A stretch of 64,000 nucleotides of DNA, from the NCBI RefSeq assembly GCF_000002995.4, contig NW_025062478.1, forward strand, positions 5,866,001 to 5,930,000, in the 5' to 3' direction. Positions 25,782 through 38,526 of this stretch are shown piece by piece; position 1 is the stretch's first letter, and each line of letters starts with the position of its first letter. Source of the stretch: Brugia malayi (taxonomy: Eukaryota > Nematoda > Chromadorea > Rhabditida > Onchocercidae). The position numbers and the translations under genes are program-made. The notes below the pieces were generated by a model. It saw nothing but the letters and a program-made list of their open reading frames with translations. It had not been told where the DNA came from and did not search any database.

Positions 25782-26526
25782 TAAATTTATGTAAAATCAT
25801 CACTAAATTAGTTGCAAATTAAGCATATATTATATTAAAATCTTTATATCCATATTAGATATTCAAATTAGCAAAAGTATTTTGCAAAGTATGCGCAGTT
25901 GCATTCTCGGTGAGTCAGATAGACACAAAAAATATTCATTATACTGTTTGAGAGTAATCAAAACAAAATTTTCATGATCGGTGCAAAATAGAATATCATT
26001 GGAAATGTGTCAAAAAGTTTGAAATTTAGGAAACAAACTTTTTTTTTTGTTTTTGTAATATCATAAATTGTTTAAATGATACTAATCCCTTGTTGTATAC
26101 TAATCGCGCTGGCCCAGTGGTACATTGAGATAACACATTCAATCTAAATAATTGATCAAATAGCAAGCATAGCTAGTGGATGTATTTACCTGAGAATAAA
26201 GCACAGAGATAAGAAAATGGGCCAAGAAATGAAAGGCATCACAAAAAATTTTAAAACAGGGTTTTTGATTATCTTAAAGCAAAGTTAATGATTGATAGAT
26301 TATTACATTAGGAATAAAATAAGGATAATAATTTCTAAGCCAAACACTTGAACTTCATAGTAGAAAGGACTTCAATTTTTGAAAAAGTACTAGTAAGATA
26401 GATAGCAAGTTATATGCAAATACCCAATTTAAGAGATTTTTCAGATTTATGAATGAGGTGGAATATCAAAATTGGTTTTCCTAAAATTCTTGGATTGCTT
26501 ATAACTGGCAATGCCTCTTCGCTAAA

Positions 26527-29500
26527 TTAATGCTTCTTCGTTCTAAATCGTAAACTTTTCGACATCGTTGCTAAACCAGAATTATGTCGAGCTGTAACAC
26601 ATACTATGTACCTAAAAAGGAAAAACTACAAATTGAACAAATGATATAATTATTAGAATTTTCACGACTTTCTTTATTTCAATTTTCCAACACTATTTTA
26701 CATAATAATTAATATTCAAATTTTTTGATCCAAAAAACAGTAAAGGATCCAAAAACAAAAAACAGTTAATTATGATCGCAATGATAATTTCACCGTCAGG
26801 ATACTATATTTAGTGTTGTTAAAACTTAGGAGCATTTTGTAATATAGCATTTTTCACTACTTCCTAAATTTTTTTCATATCATTGTAGAAATTGATCACA
26901 TTCAATTCACTTGTTTCATTCATAAAATTCTTGCTCGCATTTTAATTATTATATAAGCATAAAGTAAATTATTGAGCTTATCTGGTATTTGGTAAAAGTT
27001 CGGTTACTGTAAAGCATTTGTTGTTGCCACAGTCATAAGACTGCCAAGAAGGAAATTGTGGTGCCGGATCTTGGCTGAGGAGAAGTACGTAACTCTAAAT
27101 GAATTTGTTACGACAAAATAAACATAATTTGACTATTCATGTTCTATGTATCAGTCGGTGCTTACGCATCTATTTTATGTTAATTAAAGGACGAAGAAAA
27201 TAACTCTAATGAGCAAATTTGACCCAATTTTCGAGAAATATTTTAATGAGCATTTGCTCATTAAGTCAGTTGTAAATCCTTAGGAAATAAGTCAAAGTAA
27301 TTTTTAGTTTGGATTCACAATGTTCATTTTCCTTTTTTTATAGCTATCATTAGAAAAAGAAATTTATGGATCGCTAAAAGATGAGCGAAATATCTTGAAG
27401 AATTGAATTAATGTCGCTTTGAATAATAAAAACTAAAATTTATAATTAACAATCTTACTTCAGGAGCAATATTTTTATGTGGGGCGTCCCAAACAAATGT
27501 CGCCGTTTCACAGCTTAATGCTTCCAGTGATAGAGACTGTGGAACGGTGCACGGTTCTAAAAACTTTGAAGTAATTCTTTTTTAAATCAACTTTTAGAAA
27601 TTAAGATAGACAAATAAGTAGATTGATGATTTTCATAATATCTTTTAAATTATACAATGCAATGGTACTAAACAAATATAAGCCACTCAATTTTTCTGTA
27701 ACAGTTAATAGATATTGTAAATAGTTTTGAATTAAACATAAAGAAAGGTAAGAAAAAAAAATTCTGAAATGCACCAGTATATTCATAGCATCTGATCGGT
27801 TTGCTGCTTCCGAATGTAGTTGTTGTCGCAACCGAAAATACATAGAGGGTGAAGGAACGTAAACCAGTAACAACATAGTGTTCGTCGCTGATAAATTCAA
27901 TTACTGTTGCTGGACTATTTCGAGTTCGAGGTGTTCTAAATTGATCAAATAATAAATCATTTTCAAAATACAAATAATAACAGAGCATTGAGTGGTACCG
28001 AAATAGAATAAGTAAAATTGCAATAGTTATTAAGACAAATAAGGAGAATGAATATTAACCTTATTTGATAAGCAATCGTATACCAGAAACATTTTCCTTC
28101 GTGATTATGTGTTGGAGGGTCCCATGTAAGCACTACAGAATCTGCTGTTGAGTCAATTGCTCTTAAATTTCGTGGAGGATAAGGAGGACCTAAAATAATG
28201 TAAAGTAGTTGAAGAATAAAGGCAAGAAGCAAATTATTAGCCAAACTCCATCAAACTCAATCTGCTGGAATAAGATGCATTCATTTGCAAATATTCATAT
28301 CATCTCTTCCATCTTATCACTTCATTGATCAAACTAAACAAATTTAACTAAAAAGTAAGCTAGTAAGGAATTGTAAGCTTTTAACAAAGCTTTCTCAAAA
28401 ATGTGGTGTTACACCAATTTAACCATTTTAATTGGTTCACTGTTTTACTACCAGTTAAAGAGTTTAATCTAATATCAGTAAATTTATCAGAACATACTCA
28501 TCAGCAAAGCGTTCCTCATATCGGTTCGATTTTGTTGTAAACGGAAATCTACAAATATTTCTTTTATTAATATTACTGCAATAGCAATGAAAGTAATTCC
28601 AAATGCAAATGAATGCAATTTGTAGGTCACAACATACGTAAAAGTAGCAATCTCTTTTTTTCCTTTTTCATTGAAACATTTTCATCAAAACATATTGGAA
28701 TGGAAAGTAATAGTAGCGTTAGTCTTTAATAACAAATTTCAGGTAACTCTCTCGAAAAATTTTTACCGATTTCCATATGTTGTAGAGCAGCGACGGTTTC
28801 GAATAATTTACGCATCGCTTCACGTTTCATTGCGATCAGACGTTGTTGTTTCACTTTTTTGAGCCATTCAAGCGAATCATGCTATTAATTTATATGTTAG
28901 CATTTTATTAAACTTCATGTATAAAGGAGTCTATACTGTCTTAATGATATAGAATACTCGAAATTTAATCTTAGACATCTGTAAAGCAAAACTGTATCAT
29001 AAAAAAATAGACTAGGAGAAAGAGAGATACCTCAAGGTCAAAATTACGTCCAAAGAAATGTAATCGATCTATGTAATAGGTGCCCACTACATCAATAAAT
29101 GATGTAGCTAGGATCAATCCAAATAAAACAATCAATAATGTGAGCAATATGAATGACTGGTTTCGAGGTACTAAATCTGAAATAGTTTGCAATATTTACA
29201 AGAAATTCGATTTGTTGATCTTCAAATTTTGATTTCAATGAAATAGTTGAAGTCAGCCCGTTAATCAGTTGATCGAATTAATATGCACATTCATTGTGTG
29301 AAGATAAAATGATTTAAATCAAAATCTCTACTTAACAATGTGCTAAGTCCTTTTCAACCTGAAGCAAGATGTGATACCTCCGAAACCAATGGTAAGCATG
29401 GAGACTATAATAAAATAAAGACCATCATAAATGTTCCACCCTTCGATCCATGAAATGAGGTAACTTGCAGCGATCACATATGCAAATAATAAAATATAAA

Positions 29501-31627
29501 TTACAACGAAAGGTACTTCGACAAAATGCGCATTTTCCAGATGAGCCCATAAAAATTCTGCTACCTGTAAAGAAATATCGATTTTATATCAGTGAAATTT
29601 TCAGAGTATTGTATTGTGTTATAGTAAATGATGAAAAAAAAAATTGTTTCATAACTAATTAGCATTATGTTGTCTGACATTTTTCCCGAAATATAATTGT
29701 CTAAACTAAGAGGACTGCTTTTTATCTTAAGATACTTCATCTTCGCCACCGGAAACAATAATTTCATCGACTGGCACTTCGAAACGACTTTTAAGTTTAC
29801 GACTTGTAATAACTTTATACTTCAGCACTTCTGCATATGACCGATTGATAAATTCAGTAAAAAATTTGGCCTGAAAGTAATCGACTAATATCTCGGATCT
29901 TCTCTGCAATTAACATATTTAGTTTTTGACAATTTAATCTTTGTTTCTTAACAACTTCTGATGGTTAACGATGACCAGAATAGCAAAAAATATTACATCT
30001 TAACTAATCATGTTTAACTAAAACGAAAAATCACATCCTACTTTAATTCATACTTAAGCAAAGAGATACTTACTAAGTCAGTAAGTGTAATGAGAAACAA
30101 CGGAATACCAATAAACAAATAGACAATGATAAACAAACGGGCAAAATGTGAGTCCGAAACATTGCTGCCATACCCTAAAAATAACCATTATGTTTGAGAA
30201 AATAATGGACTCCGAAATAAGTCTTTTTATTTCTTACTCGACATATCTCAAAAGTAAATTCGAATTCTTCAATTTTAAATTTTTTAAAAAACACTCATAA
30301 GATTAGTTTAAAATATTTATAAAATATGGTATATTAAGAAAAACATACCTATGGATGTCAGAGCTGTTGCTGCAAAGAACAAATTCCACATTAATTTCGA
30401 AGTTACATGCTCCTTTTCATGTAATCTTTCTATCTTTAAAACAAAATAAATGAAAAGTACACGTTACTACTATTGAATGACTTTCAGTTATGACGTCAAA
30501 TATATTAAACTTCAAATTAATTCAAATTTCATTTCTAGAAGGTCTATAACATGTCCTGAATCTGCAATAAGTTTGAGTGTATTGAATATATCGCTATACT
30601 TTCATATCTTTTTATATGTGCATGCACGATCTTCGAAAAAAAAAAAAAAAAAACGACACTATTGTTGGTTTTCTCATAAATGATTGGCGGATGTATTTTT
30701 GAAATATTTTGTGAAGTTTAGAAGCATAATTATCCATCGACTTTTCCAAGTTTGCTTTTCGCTCGCTCATTGGACGTGGTCGAATTGTTTCAGCAATTAA
30801 ATTTTCTTTCATTCTGAAATCTATCAAACCTTAGAATTGTATATATATTTTAATTCTGAAAACTATAATTTACATACTGTATCTTCTTATATCCAACCAA
30901 ATTGTATCAAAAACATAAACTTAGAAATTCATAATAAATCGATTTATCAACTTCCTATAGCGAAACTTAACGGATTCTGAATCTGAGAGATTTTATTAGT
31001 TTAATCATTTGCCATGATATATGAATGAAAGAGCCAAGAATTAGAAAAGTCAGACGAATTGATTTAAATTAAGCAAAAGGTTTATTTATGCTTACTCAGC
31101 CAGCAGGCTGCCGTCTATCTCTGTGTGATCGTCAATATAACAAAATGCTGTAAATGACAAACTGCCCACAATAATATAGCATATGGCAGCAAGTAAGAGA
31201 GTAATATGCGGTAGAGCCGTATGATGAACCTAAAATCCAATGACCTTTCATTACTTTGATTATCAAATTAAGGGCTAACTTGCTTAATGCTACCTTAAGC
31301 TATTGCACATTTCTCCTCTTAAGGGACATATGACCTGGATACCGGATCACGATTATTTTGTAATGTCATTAGAAACATAAATTCTGATCCTGGCCAACTT
31401 CATCTGCTGTTCTCTCTCCGAATAAATCAACAAACTTATATTCATAATCTACGTCCTTCCCATTTAATGCAGAAATACAAAAATATAAGATTAACCATTT
31501 TCACAGACATTCAATATTACTTGATCTCTTTAATACAAAGAAAACGTACCATTTGCCTGGTGAAGCCAAGCTGAGCTGAAGTTAGTTCATTTAACCGGCA
31601 TAAACCGGATCCTGTGCCAACGCACAT
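26527..31627 (-). CDS. Two-pore-domain K+ channel (TWK/K2P) with two C-terminal FN3 domains
   Basis: Fourteen exons: 31627-31550, 31229-31096, 30813-30660, 30433-30349, 30174-30074, 29903-29736, 29564-29378, 29176-29031, 28881-28767, 28189-28060, 27935-27775, 27556-27459, 27094-26982, 26611-26527. Together 1,755 nt, 584 residues. M1 is near residues 35-55; pore 1 filter ALTSIGYGS near 145-153; M2 LFIIVYLFIGIPLFLIT; M3 VVIYILLFAYVIAASYL; pore 2 MLTIGFGDLVP near 297-306; M4 LLTLLIVLFGLILATSF. After a basic segment (LKKVKQQRLIAMKREAM) come FN3 1 (PPYPPRNLRAIDSTADSVVL, WDPPTHNHEGKCFWY, YVVTGLRSFTLYVFSVATT) and FN3 2 (VPQSLSLEALSCETATFVW, ELLPNTR, YIVCVTARHNSGL). K2P channels carry background K+ current; both termini are cytosolic, so the FN3 pair should be inside the cell. 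An in-frame TAA lies 27 nt upstream of the ATG. The last intron starts AT (CCAG|ATAAGC) instead of GT; unspliced, it gives an immediate stop. Confidence 0.9.
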
Positions 31628-34600
31628 TTCTCTATCTATTTCTGTGTTGGGTATTTACTACTGATAATCGCTGCATTTACAGTAGCTGATGAAATTTTTT
31701 TCGCCACACTGATAGTGTCTTCTGATACTGTTATAAGATAGAAGCATTTCCTGCAATATGGTTTAATTTTCAAAACCAAAAAAATTCTGATAAGTTTCTA
31801 TTTAATGAAATATATTTTCCCCTCTTTTAGTAGAATGCCTTAAACAAAGAATTCTAATGGCTTTTTTCTCTGACAATTTGCTACAATGATAGTTCGCATG
31901 GTACTTTTACAAACTGCAGTACACTGTTTACTGGGAGAATCAAAATGGAAAAATTTCAAAAAAAGAAAAAAAACTAAATAGTGAAATTAGTGGTAAAAAG
32001 TGCTGTGAATTGATCTACCATCAATATTGTGGCGTTTTTTTGCGAATGAGAACAGATTATTAAATCATTCTTTTAACACACTTACCATTTCAGATAATTT
32101 CCAGATTCCTGAACTTCTTATCAAAGACGCAATATACGCAATGCTAAGACAAAATCTTTTTTACAACAAGATAATCATTGTAATAGAAAGGTTAAGTGTA
32201 ATCTTGAATTCGGTAATAGTATATTAATCATATCAGATATCACTATCTGAATAAAATTATGCGGAGATCATTCATTTCTTATGTTTATGGAAAATGACAA
32301 AATGAAATCATTGTAAATGAAATTAACGCTTTTCTGATGCTGTATCAAATTCGTAAAACAAACTGCACATTTTGTGTTTCACTGAAATTATAATTTTATT
32401 AATATAAGACACTTTCTTATTTCAAGCTTTGAGATAATTTTTATACTTTGGAATTTCACTTTTTTTCTTCTTCAGAGTGTTATTTGAAATTTGAATGCAA
32501 TGAACTATTTATGGATGAATGATAGCGATTCCCATCGGATAAATGGATAAATGTAATGAAATAACAGTGATGAAATGGAAAAGTACTTCACGTTCCACAA
32601 GTCAAGCATATTTTAAATCATTTGCTTCTTATTAGAAACTCTTATCATTTTTTAATTAATATAACTGAGTGAAACACTTAGAATCAAAGCAGATACGCAA
32701 GATGAAAACCATAAAAATAGCTGCATGGAATATATCACGTCAGTTGTGTCAATAAAAGCAAACATTGGTTACGAAAAATAAATAAACAACGAAAAATATA
32801 AAATAAGAATGAAAAGAAAGTATTAAATTGGAGAATTCAAGACTATTCTGCAAAGATTAGTTTAGGGTAAAATTTGATCAGTTACGTTGATGTCAACTAA
32901 ATTAATATTAAAGTGAGGAACTACTCATGAGTAAGCAAATCATTAAAAAAAAAAAAAAAAAATTGTGGTAGTTTCCAGTGATTCTAATAGTTGAAGTTGT
33001 TTGTGTAATAGAATGAGTAAAATTTGACGTAGAACTAACCACTCAACGTTGTCTCTCCGAAATCCGTAAATTAAATGGCTGCATTTTAACTCGTCTTGCC
33101 TGCCTGCTATTTGTACAGTATTCCCCGGAGTAATAGCTATCAATTTAAATAAAACTTTTGCAAAATTTCCCCCTATATATAGATATCATATAGAATACGT
33201 AAAAATTATTGGTTTTCCTTTTTTTCCCATTCAAAATAACTATATACAGTATGTTTCTCTGAATACATTTGAAATAATTCTAATTAATTGAATAACTTTA
33301 AAATTACAGATAGAATGATAATCATTTTTATTCTTAATTATGAGACGCAAGATGTTTGCGAATAAAAATTGTCACTTTGGAGAGCTACAAACTACAATAG
33401 ACAACATTTTTAATTAAACCACAGGGACGCAAAAAATGTTACTAGCAAATGATATGATGAGTTATTTATGAGATAGCTTTAAGTCTAAGCCTGAACCTGC
33501 ACTATTTGAAGATTTGAAGAAACAGCCAAAGTGACAAGAAATTTTAGGGATTTCTTTAAATTTATTTTGAGAGAATACTGCTAAACTAACATTGTGAAAA
33601 AGAATTCTATAAGTATCGATGACTCTTTGCCGATTTTTTAGTTAATTATTCATGCAAATGATTGCTTGAGTATTGCATTACTACAGCGTTAGGCAGTCTT
33701 TTTTTTTTTTTTTTTTCTAAGTTTTAAAAAGTACATCGAAATAAATTCACATTTTCATTTTCGTCATCTTGAAATGATTCAGAAGTTCCAACTCTCTCAT
33801 AAACATCTATGTCCTTGATTAAAACACACAATGCAAACCTTTATATCAAACTGCTCTTCTTCAAAACTGAAATTATTTTTTAATTAAAGCTAATCTGTAA
33901 TACCGTAAAAGTTATTTACCTATATGAAACGAATTAGCACCATTATTAGAGTAAAAAGATGCGATATGATCCATTTCTCGTTGAGAATATCTCTTTTCAA
34001 AGAAATTGATATTCTAAATTTTCCCATTTCTAAGTTAATAAATTTTCATCACTTAACATAATTTTCGAACTTCACGCAGTTTTTTTTCTGTGAGGGAATA
34101 TTCTTTTTTGATATATAAATATTGATTATGTGTTCATTTTAATTGTTCCACTTAACAGTAATAAACTTACAATTTTGCTATCTAAAAAGCGAGGCAAATC
34201 TAATTGATAAAAAGAGTGATAAGCTCAGAATGATTTTAGTAAATAGAAAGATTTCAAATGAATAAATAATGGTGATTAGTTCTCGTAATTTCATCTTCAA
34301 ATAATCGACATGCGATATATCCGGCATGAGTTGCTGCTATTCATTAATTGCTTCTACAGCATCCGAAACAATTGTGAAATGGAAATTACGAAAAATTCAA
34401 GTTTTAAAATATTGGCATAATTTAAAGCAACAAATGTTATTCATAAATGAAATGGAAGTGAAATGTTTATTTCTAATTATTCGTCTAATAAAGTTTTTAA
34501 AGAAGTAACGATATTATCAAGAATTTTGCCTTGTATGATTTAGAAATTGATTTGCTAAACATATAAAATTTAAAGTATTTATGATTAATAAGAGAAAATA

Positions 34601-35106
34601 ACAGAATAGGTTCTATGCTTTTTTTCCGTACTCAGTTACTGCCCTAATCCTTAATTTTATTTCTTTATGTGGAGCAGCAAATTCAATTTCTAACTGAAAT
34701 TTAAAATAAGACTTTAACCATTTAATGAACCATCTCATTTTCTCTATTTACATTTGATGAATTGCCTCTGCGTCTTCCGAATCATCTTTCGAAGGTACAT
34801 CAATGAGCATTGTTATAAAATTTCAAGATTTTAAGATTTCGAAGTTAAGAATGAAAATTAAATTAGAATAGTAAATCTTGAACATTCAATAGGCCAATAA
34901 TGGTTATTACAGTAACCTATTTATATACAGTACTGTCTGATTCTATTTATAAGTAAAAAAAGGAAAAGAAAACATTTTTAGAATTATTCTAGAAATGTTC
35001 ATTTGTTATTCATTTTGTTTTTGACAAATTAGAAATTGACTCTGCACAAAAATTCAAACATAGTTATAATCATAATATAGCTATAATCGTATTTTTTACT
35101 ATGTAG
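31628..35106. other. Long non-coding stretch with two isolated exon-like segments
   Basis: Mostly AT-rich sequence upstream of the K2P gene. Two minus-strand segments look coding. 34693-34613 follows AAATTTCAG, reads LEIEFAAPHKEIKLRIRAVT then EYGKKA and a stop, and resembles the end of an FN3 domain. 33136-33040 is bounded by GATAG and GTTAGT and reads TPGNTVQIAGRQDELKC then SHLIYGFRRDNVEW. They do not join in phase with each other or with the channel gene, so no gene is claimed. Confidence 0.35.
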
Positions 35107-35601
35107 ATGAAGGACAACCACGAAGAACAAAAAGAGATTAATGCTGTAAGTGATTCTGAGTGATATTTAAAAGTGAAAAATTCCCTGCTTTTTTATTGAA
35201 AAATCCCGAAAAAATTACCAGAATACAACCATGACGTAAATATTCTGCGGTCTGATAATGACGTTAAGTTATTTCACTTGATAATGATTTCAGTTGCATG
35301 CAAAATTTTGAAAAATTAAGAAGTAAACATTCAAATTTTGAATCTTAGCTGAATGAGTAAGGCAAATACAGGACTATTTGCAGTTAGGAAGTGGCCTTAC
35401 ATATAATCAAAGTGTTGAGACGGAAAACGGAAGCAACGCGCTAATGGATGCAACTAATCTCTTTTGTTCCCTTAAGTAAATTCAATTTGTTGATGAAGCA
35501 TTGTTTCTAGTAAGTTATTCGCAAAAGCCATCCATCTCTTTTCGCATCCACAGAAAAAAAGAGAAAGTTTCTCAAGCCAAAATCCAAAACTGCTGCTTTA
35601 G
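35107..35601 (+). CDS. Possible three-exon micro-gene, unknown function
   Basis: Exons 35107-35145, 35384-35475 and 35511-35601 join in phase (0, then 2) to a 73-residue hydrophilic product. Exon 1 is preceded directly by TTTTTACTATGTAG, which could be a spliced-leader acceptor, and ends GCT|GTAAGT. The product contains MKDNHEEQKEINA, LGSGLTYNQSVETENGSNA and AKAIHLFSHPQKKRESFSS. No family is recognised. The composition is more protein-like than the surroundings, but intron 2 is only 35 bp, so the third exon is the weakest part. Confidence 0.35.
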
Positions 35602-38526
35602 CACACATTTTTGGCTAAGAAAAAAGTTTAAGTAAAGACCAAATATGGAATATGGAAGGTAACTCAGGCACTTTACAACGAAAGTATTCCTCTCTTTTAT
35701 TTTCTAATCTGAAGCATAAACTATCACTGGGCACATTTATTGACAGCTTTCAATTTTATTGCATCCTTCCCATTCTCCTACTCCATTTGCTATAACCAAT
35801 TTGGCCAGTTATTGAGAGTTTGTAAAGAGCCGATTTTGTGATAATAAGGTAGCTAGCATTGTTGCTTGAAAGTGATATTAGCAAAATCATGTTGACAATA
35901 AAATTCCTGAATGAATGCAAATTTTGAAATAACAAACTTCGAGATCAGAGCTCTCATTCATGAAGTGAAATCTCCAACTTTAAAAGTCCGAAACTTTTAT
36001 TAGACCTGACATTCTGCATTTCTAAATATTAGAATTTGATCATCAGATGATAGTAGAATGCTTCATGGATTGGCATCGTCATATACAATATCAGAACTTA
36101 TATAGATTACATTTTTGATGATACACAAATCACTGAATAATCAGTTACTTCAGTTAAAATGACTTTGCGAAAATCTGCGAAACAATGCGACTATAAATGA
36201 AGCCAATAAGAGAGAGAGATTAGATAGCCAGGTGATTTATTTTTGACAAATGAAAGCTGTCTGTCATCTTTTCGAAAATATAATGGCAGTTATTTTGCTT
36301 CACTATTTAAAATGTTTTACTATCTTTGTTGCAAATATGTTTAGACCTCAATAAAACTGATCTATCCAATGATCAATGGTTAAAAATTTTTTAGACAATT
36401 TTCTACATAAATTTAGCATTTTTTAGACAAATTCTCTAAAATCCATGATAAAGAAATCATGTACTCTCTCAAAGATTGTGTGCAATTCTCCATGAATAAA
36501 TTTTAAATATTTAACTTAAAATTATTTCATTTTCGTTAAAATTGATGAAAAAAATTAATAAAAAAGATTATGGAAATAAAACTAAGGAAATTTTTATATG
36601 AACAAAGAAGTGGGTTGTTTACTCATTATTGCATCGGTTATCATATCAATAATTTAACTTGTTAGTTAAAGAGTTGTATTTGCTCAAAATTTCATCAAAT
36701 TCCTTTTATTCAAAATACTATTAAAACCTCTTTTCCTTTTCCCCTTAGAAACCAACTCGAAAATTCCTTTAAAATTCACTTCAATATTTTGTAAAATCAT
36801 TCCAAATAATTGGCACTCATCGCCACGTTGCACATTTATAATCAAATCAATTAATCAATTTGGTGTTTAACTTATCATAAGTACCACCATATAGTTTATA
36901 AATGATAATCGCAATCAATGATAACGATAATTAAATTCAATAGCCAAACTGGAATAATTTGATGGCTTTATTTCTAATCCTAAGTGATTCGGAAGAGGTT
37001 ACTGAGCATAAAAAGAATTATTTCAGTTACTATCTAATTAAGGAAATGAATTCTCGTAACTCAAGGATGAAAATGATCATTTTTTAAGGTTATGAAATGT
37101 GGCGCAAATTAGTTTAAAAACCAAACAGCAGTCATTACCTACATTTTCTCATTTTATAATAGAAATACCGATTGTTCTTTGATTAAAATTTTGCTATTTA
37201 ATTAAGTAGATATTAAGCATCCCAATTTAAAAATATTTTTTGGATTTGGATAAATTGATTGTTTGGAGAGATTCAGCAAGTAAATTCTTGTAAATCTGTA
37301 GAGATTATATTTCCGTAACGTTGTAGCAATGGAAATTGCCTTTGTCCCATTTTTAATTTCTATTTAAATCCACTTAACAACAAATTAATCCAGTGCAGAG
37401 AGCTTTAAGCATTGTTATTTAAAATATTCGACTTTTGGTTTTGATGTTATCGGTAACTGATGGGTCTAAAAGGAAAAGGTAGAAGAACAATGTAGCTTAT
37501 ACTTTCAATGAATTTTTACGGAATAGTAGTTTGGAAGAGTAATACAGCAAGACGATTGAACTATCTCTCTTAAGCTTTAATTCCATAGGATTACGTCAAC
37601 TGCCTAAGTGCCATCTTGCAATAACCGATTGTGGGATATTAGATATTAGAGGCTACCTACCATATATGTATTTCCTTCTTTACAACATCTTTTTAAAAAT
37701 AGATCCCTTTTTAAAAAGTAAAGTAAAATATCTTAAGGTAAATGTTTTAGAATGAATAGAAATGATTTACTACTAGTAATAAATTTGCATCATCTAAGTC
37801 TAGTCCAAAGTTTCTTGATAGTTCCATCTCAAATTCTAATTTATGTGCAAATTTTTGCCTTTTTTCTTCTATTTTTCTAAACTTTCACTTTTTTCCATCA
37901 GATTTTCTCACTCATGACAGAAAAAAATAGCATTAGAATAATTAATGATACCCGATTATGCAAATTTTTATGATTTCTACAGAATGATTCGCCATTCTTT
38001 TGTTAGTGTTAGTTTTTGCTATGTCAAATGCTTACTTTACCTTTGTCTTTTGTTGAATTCAAGCATCACTATGTTTATTCTCTTTAATATTCTATTAAAT
38101 CATTTATCAACATCTCTGTCCATCTATTTCAACAGTAATAGACTATCAGTCAGCTTATGAACATTATGCAGTAGTCTCCGGTTAATTTGCATATTCTGTT
38201 GCACTACTCAGGAAAGAGTGCATGATCATACTGAATTGCTAACTAACTTGTCTGTCAACAGACTTAACACTTACCTTTTCCATTGGTATCATGCACTCTT
38301 CAACTTGCTTGCCCTTTCATTAGTTCCTTCATCAGCACTCCTACCTTAATTCACTTGTAAGTTTTAGCTCTTTTGTTTTAGTCTTTTGCTTCATATTGCT
38401 AATACACAAGTGATCAACTGATTGTCGTCTTACCATTAATTCATGCAAGTCTGTATTCCTTCAGTTAGTTATCAAAATTTCAGAATAATTTCACTCCAGT
38501 ATTTTGGATGATTACATCTTAAAATA
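35602..38526. other. Intergenic, AT-rich, upstream of the Tudor gene
   Basis: No supported gene. Open frames here (for example 37945-38160 on the plus strand) are rich in Phe/Ile/Leu with AT-driven codon use and no splice context. The last 350 bp are GC-richer and hold an inverted repeat. A TTTCAG acceptor at 38483, 44 nt before the Tudor ATG, may be its spliced-leader site. Confidence 0.5.
38214..38300. repeat. Inverted repeat, 13 bp arms, 61 bp loop
   Basis: AAGAGTGCATGAT at 38214-38226 is exactly complementary to ATCATGCACTCTT at 38288-38300. The loop holds a second small hairpin (GTCTGT-CA-ACAGAC). It sits about 230 bp ahead of the Tudor gene start. Confidence 0.75.

Noticed and set aside
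26111..26125. A-box-like CTGGCCCAGTGGTAC
   Set aside because: No B-box follows within tRNA distance and no cloverleaf can be drawn.
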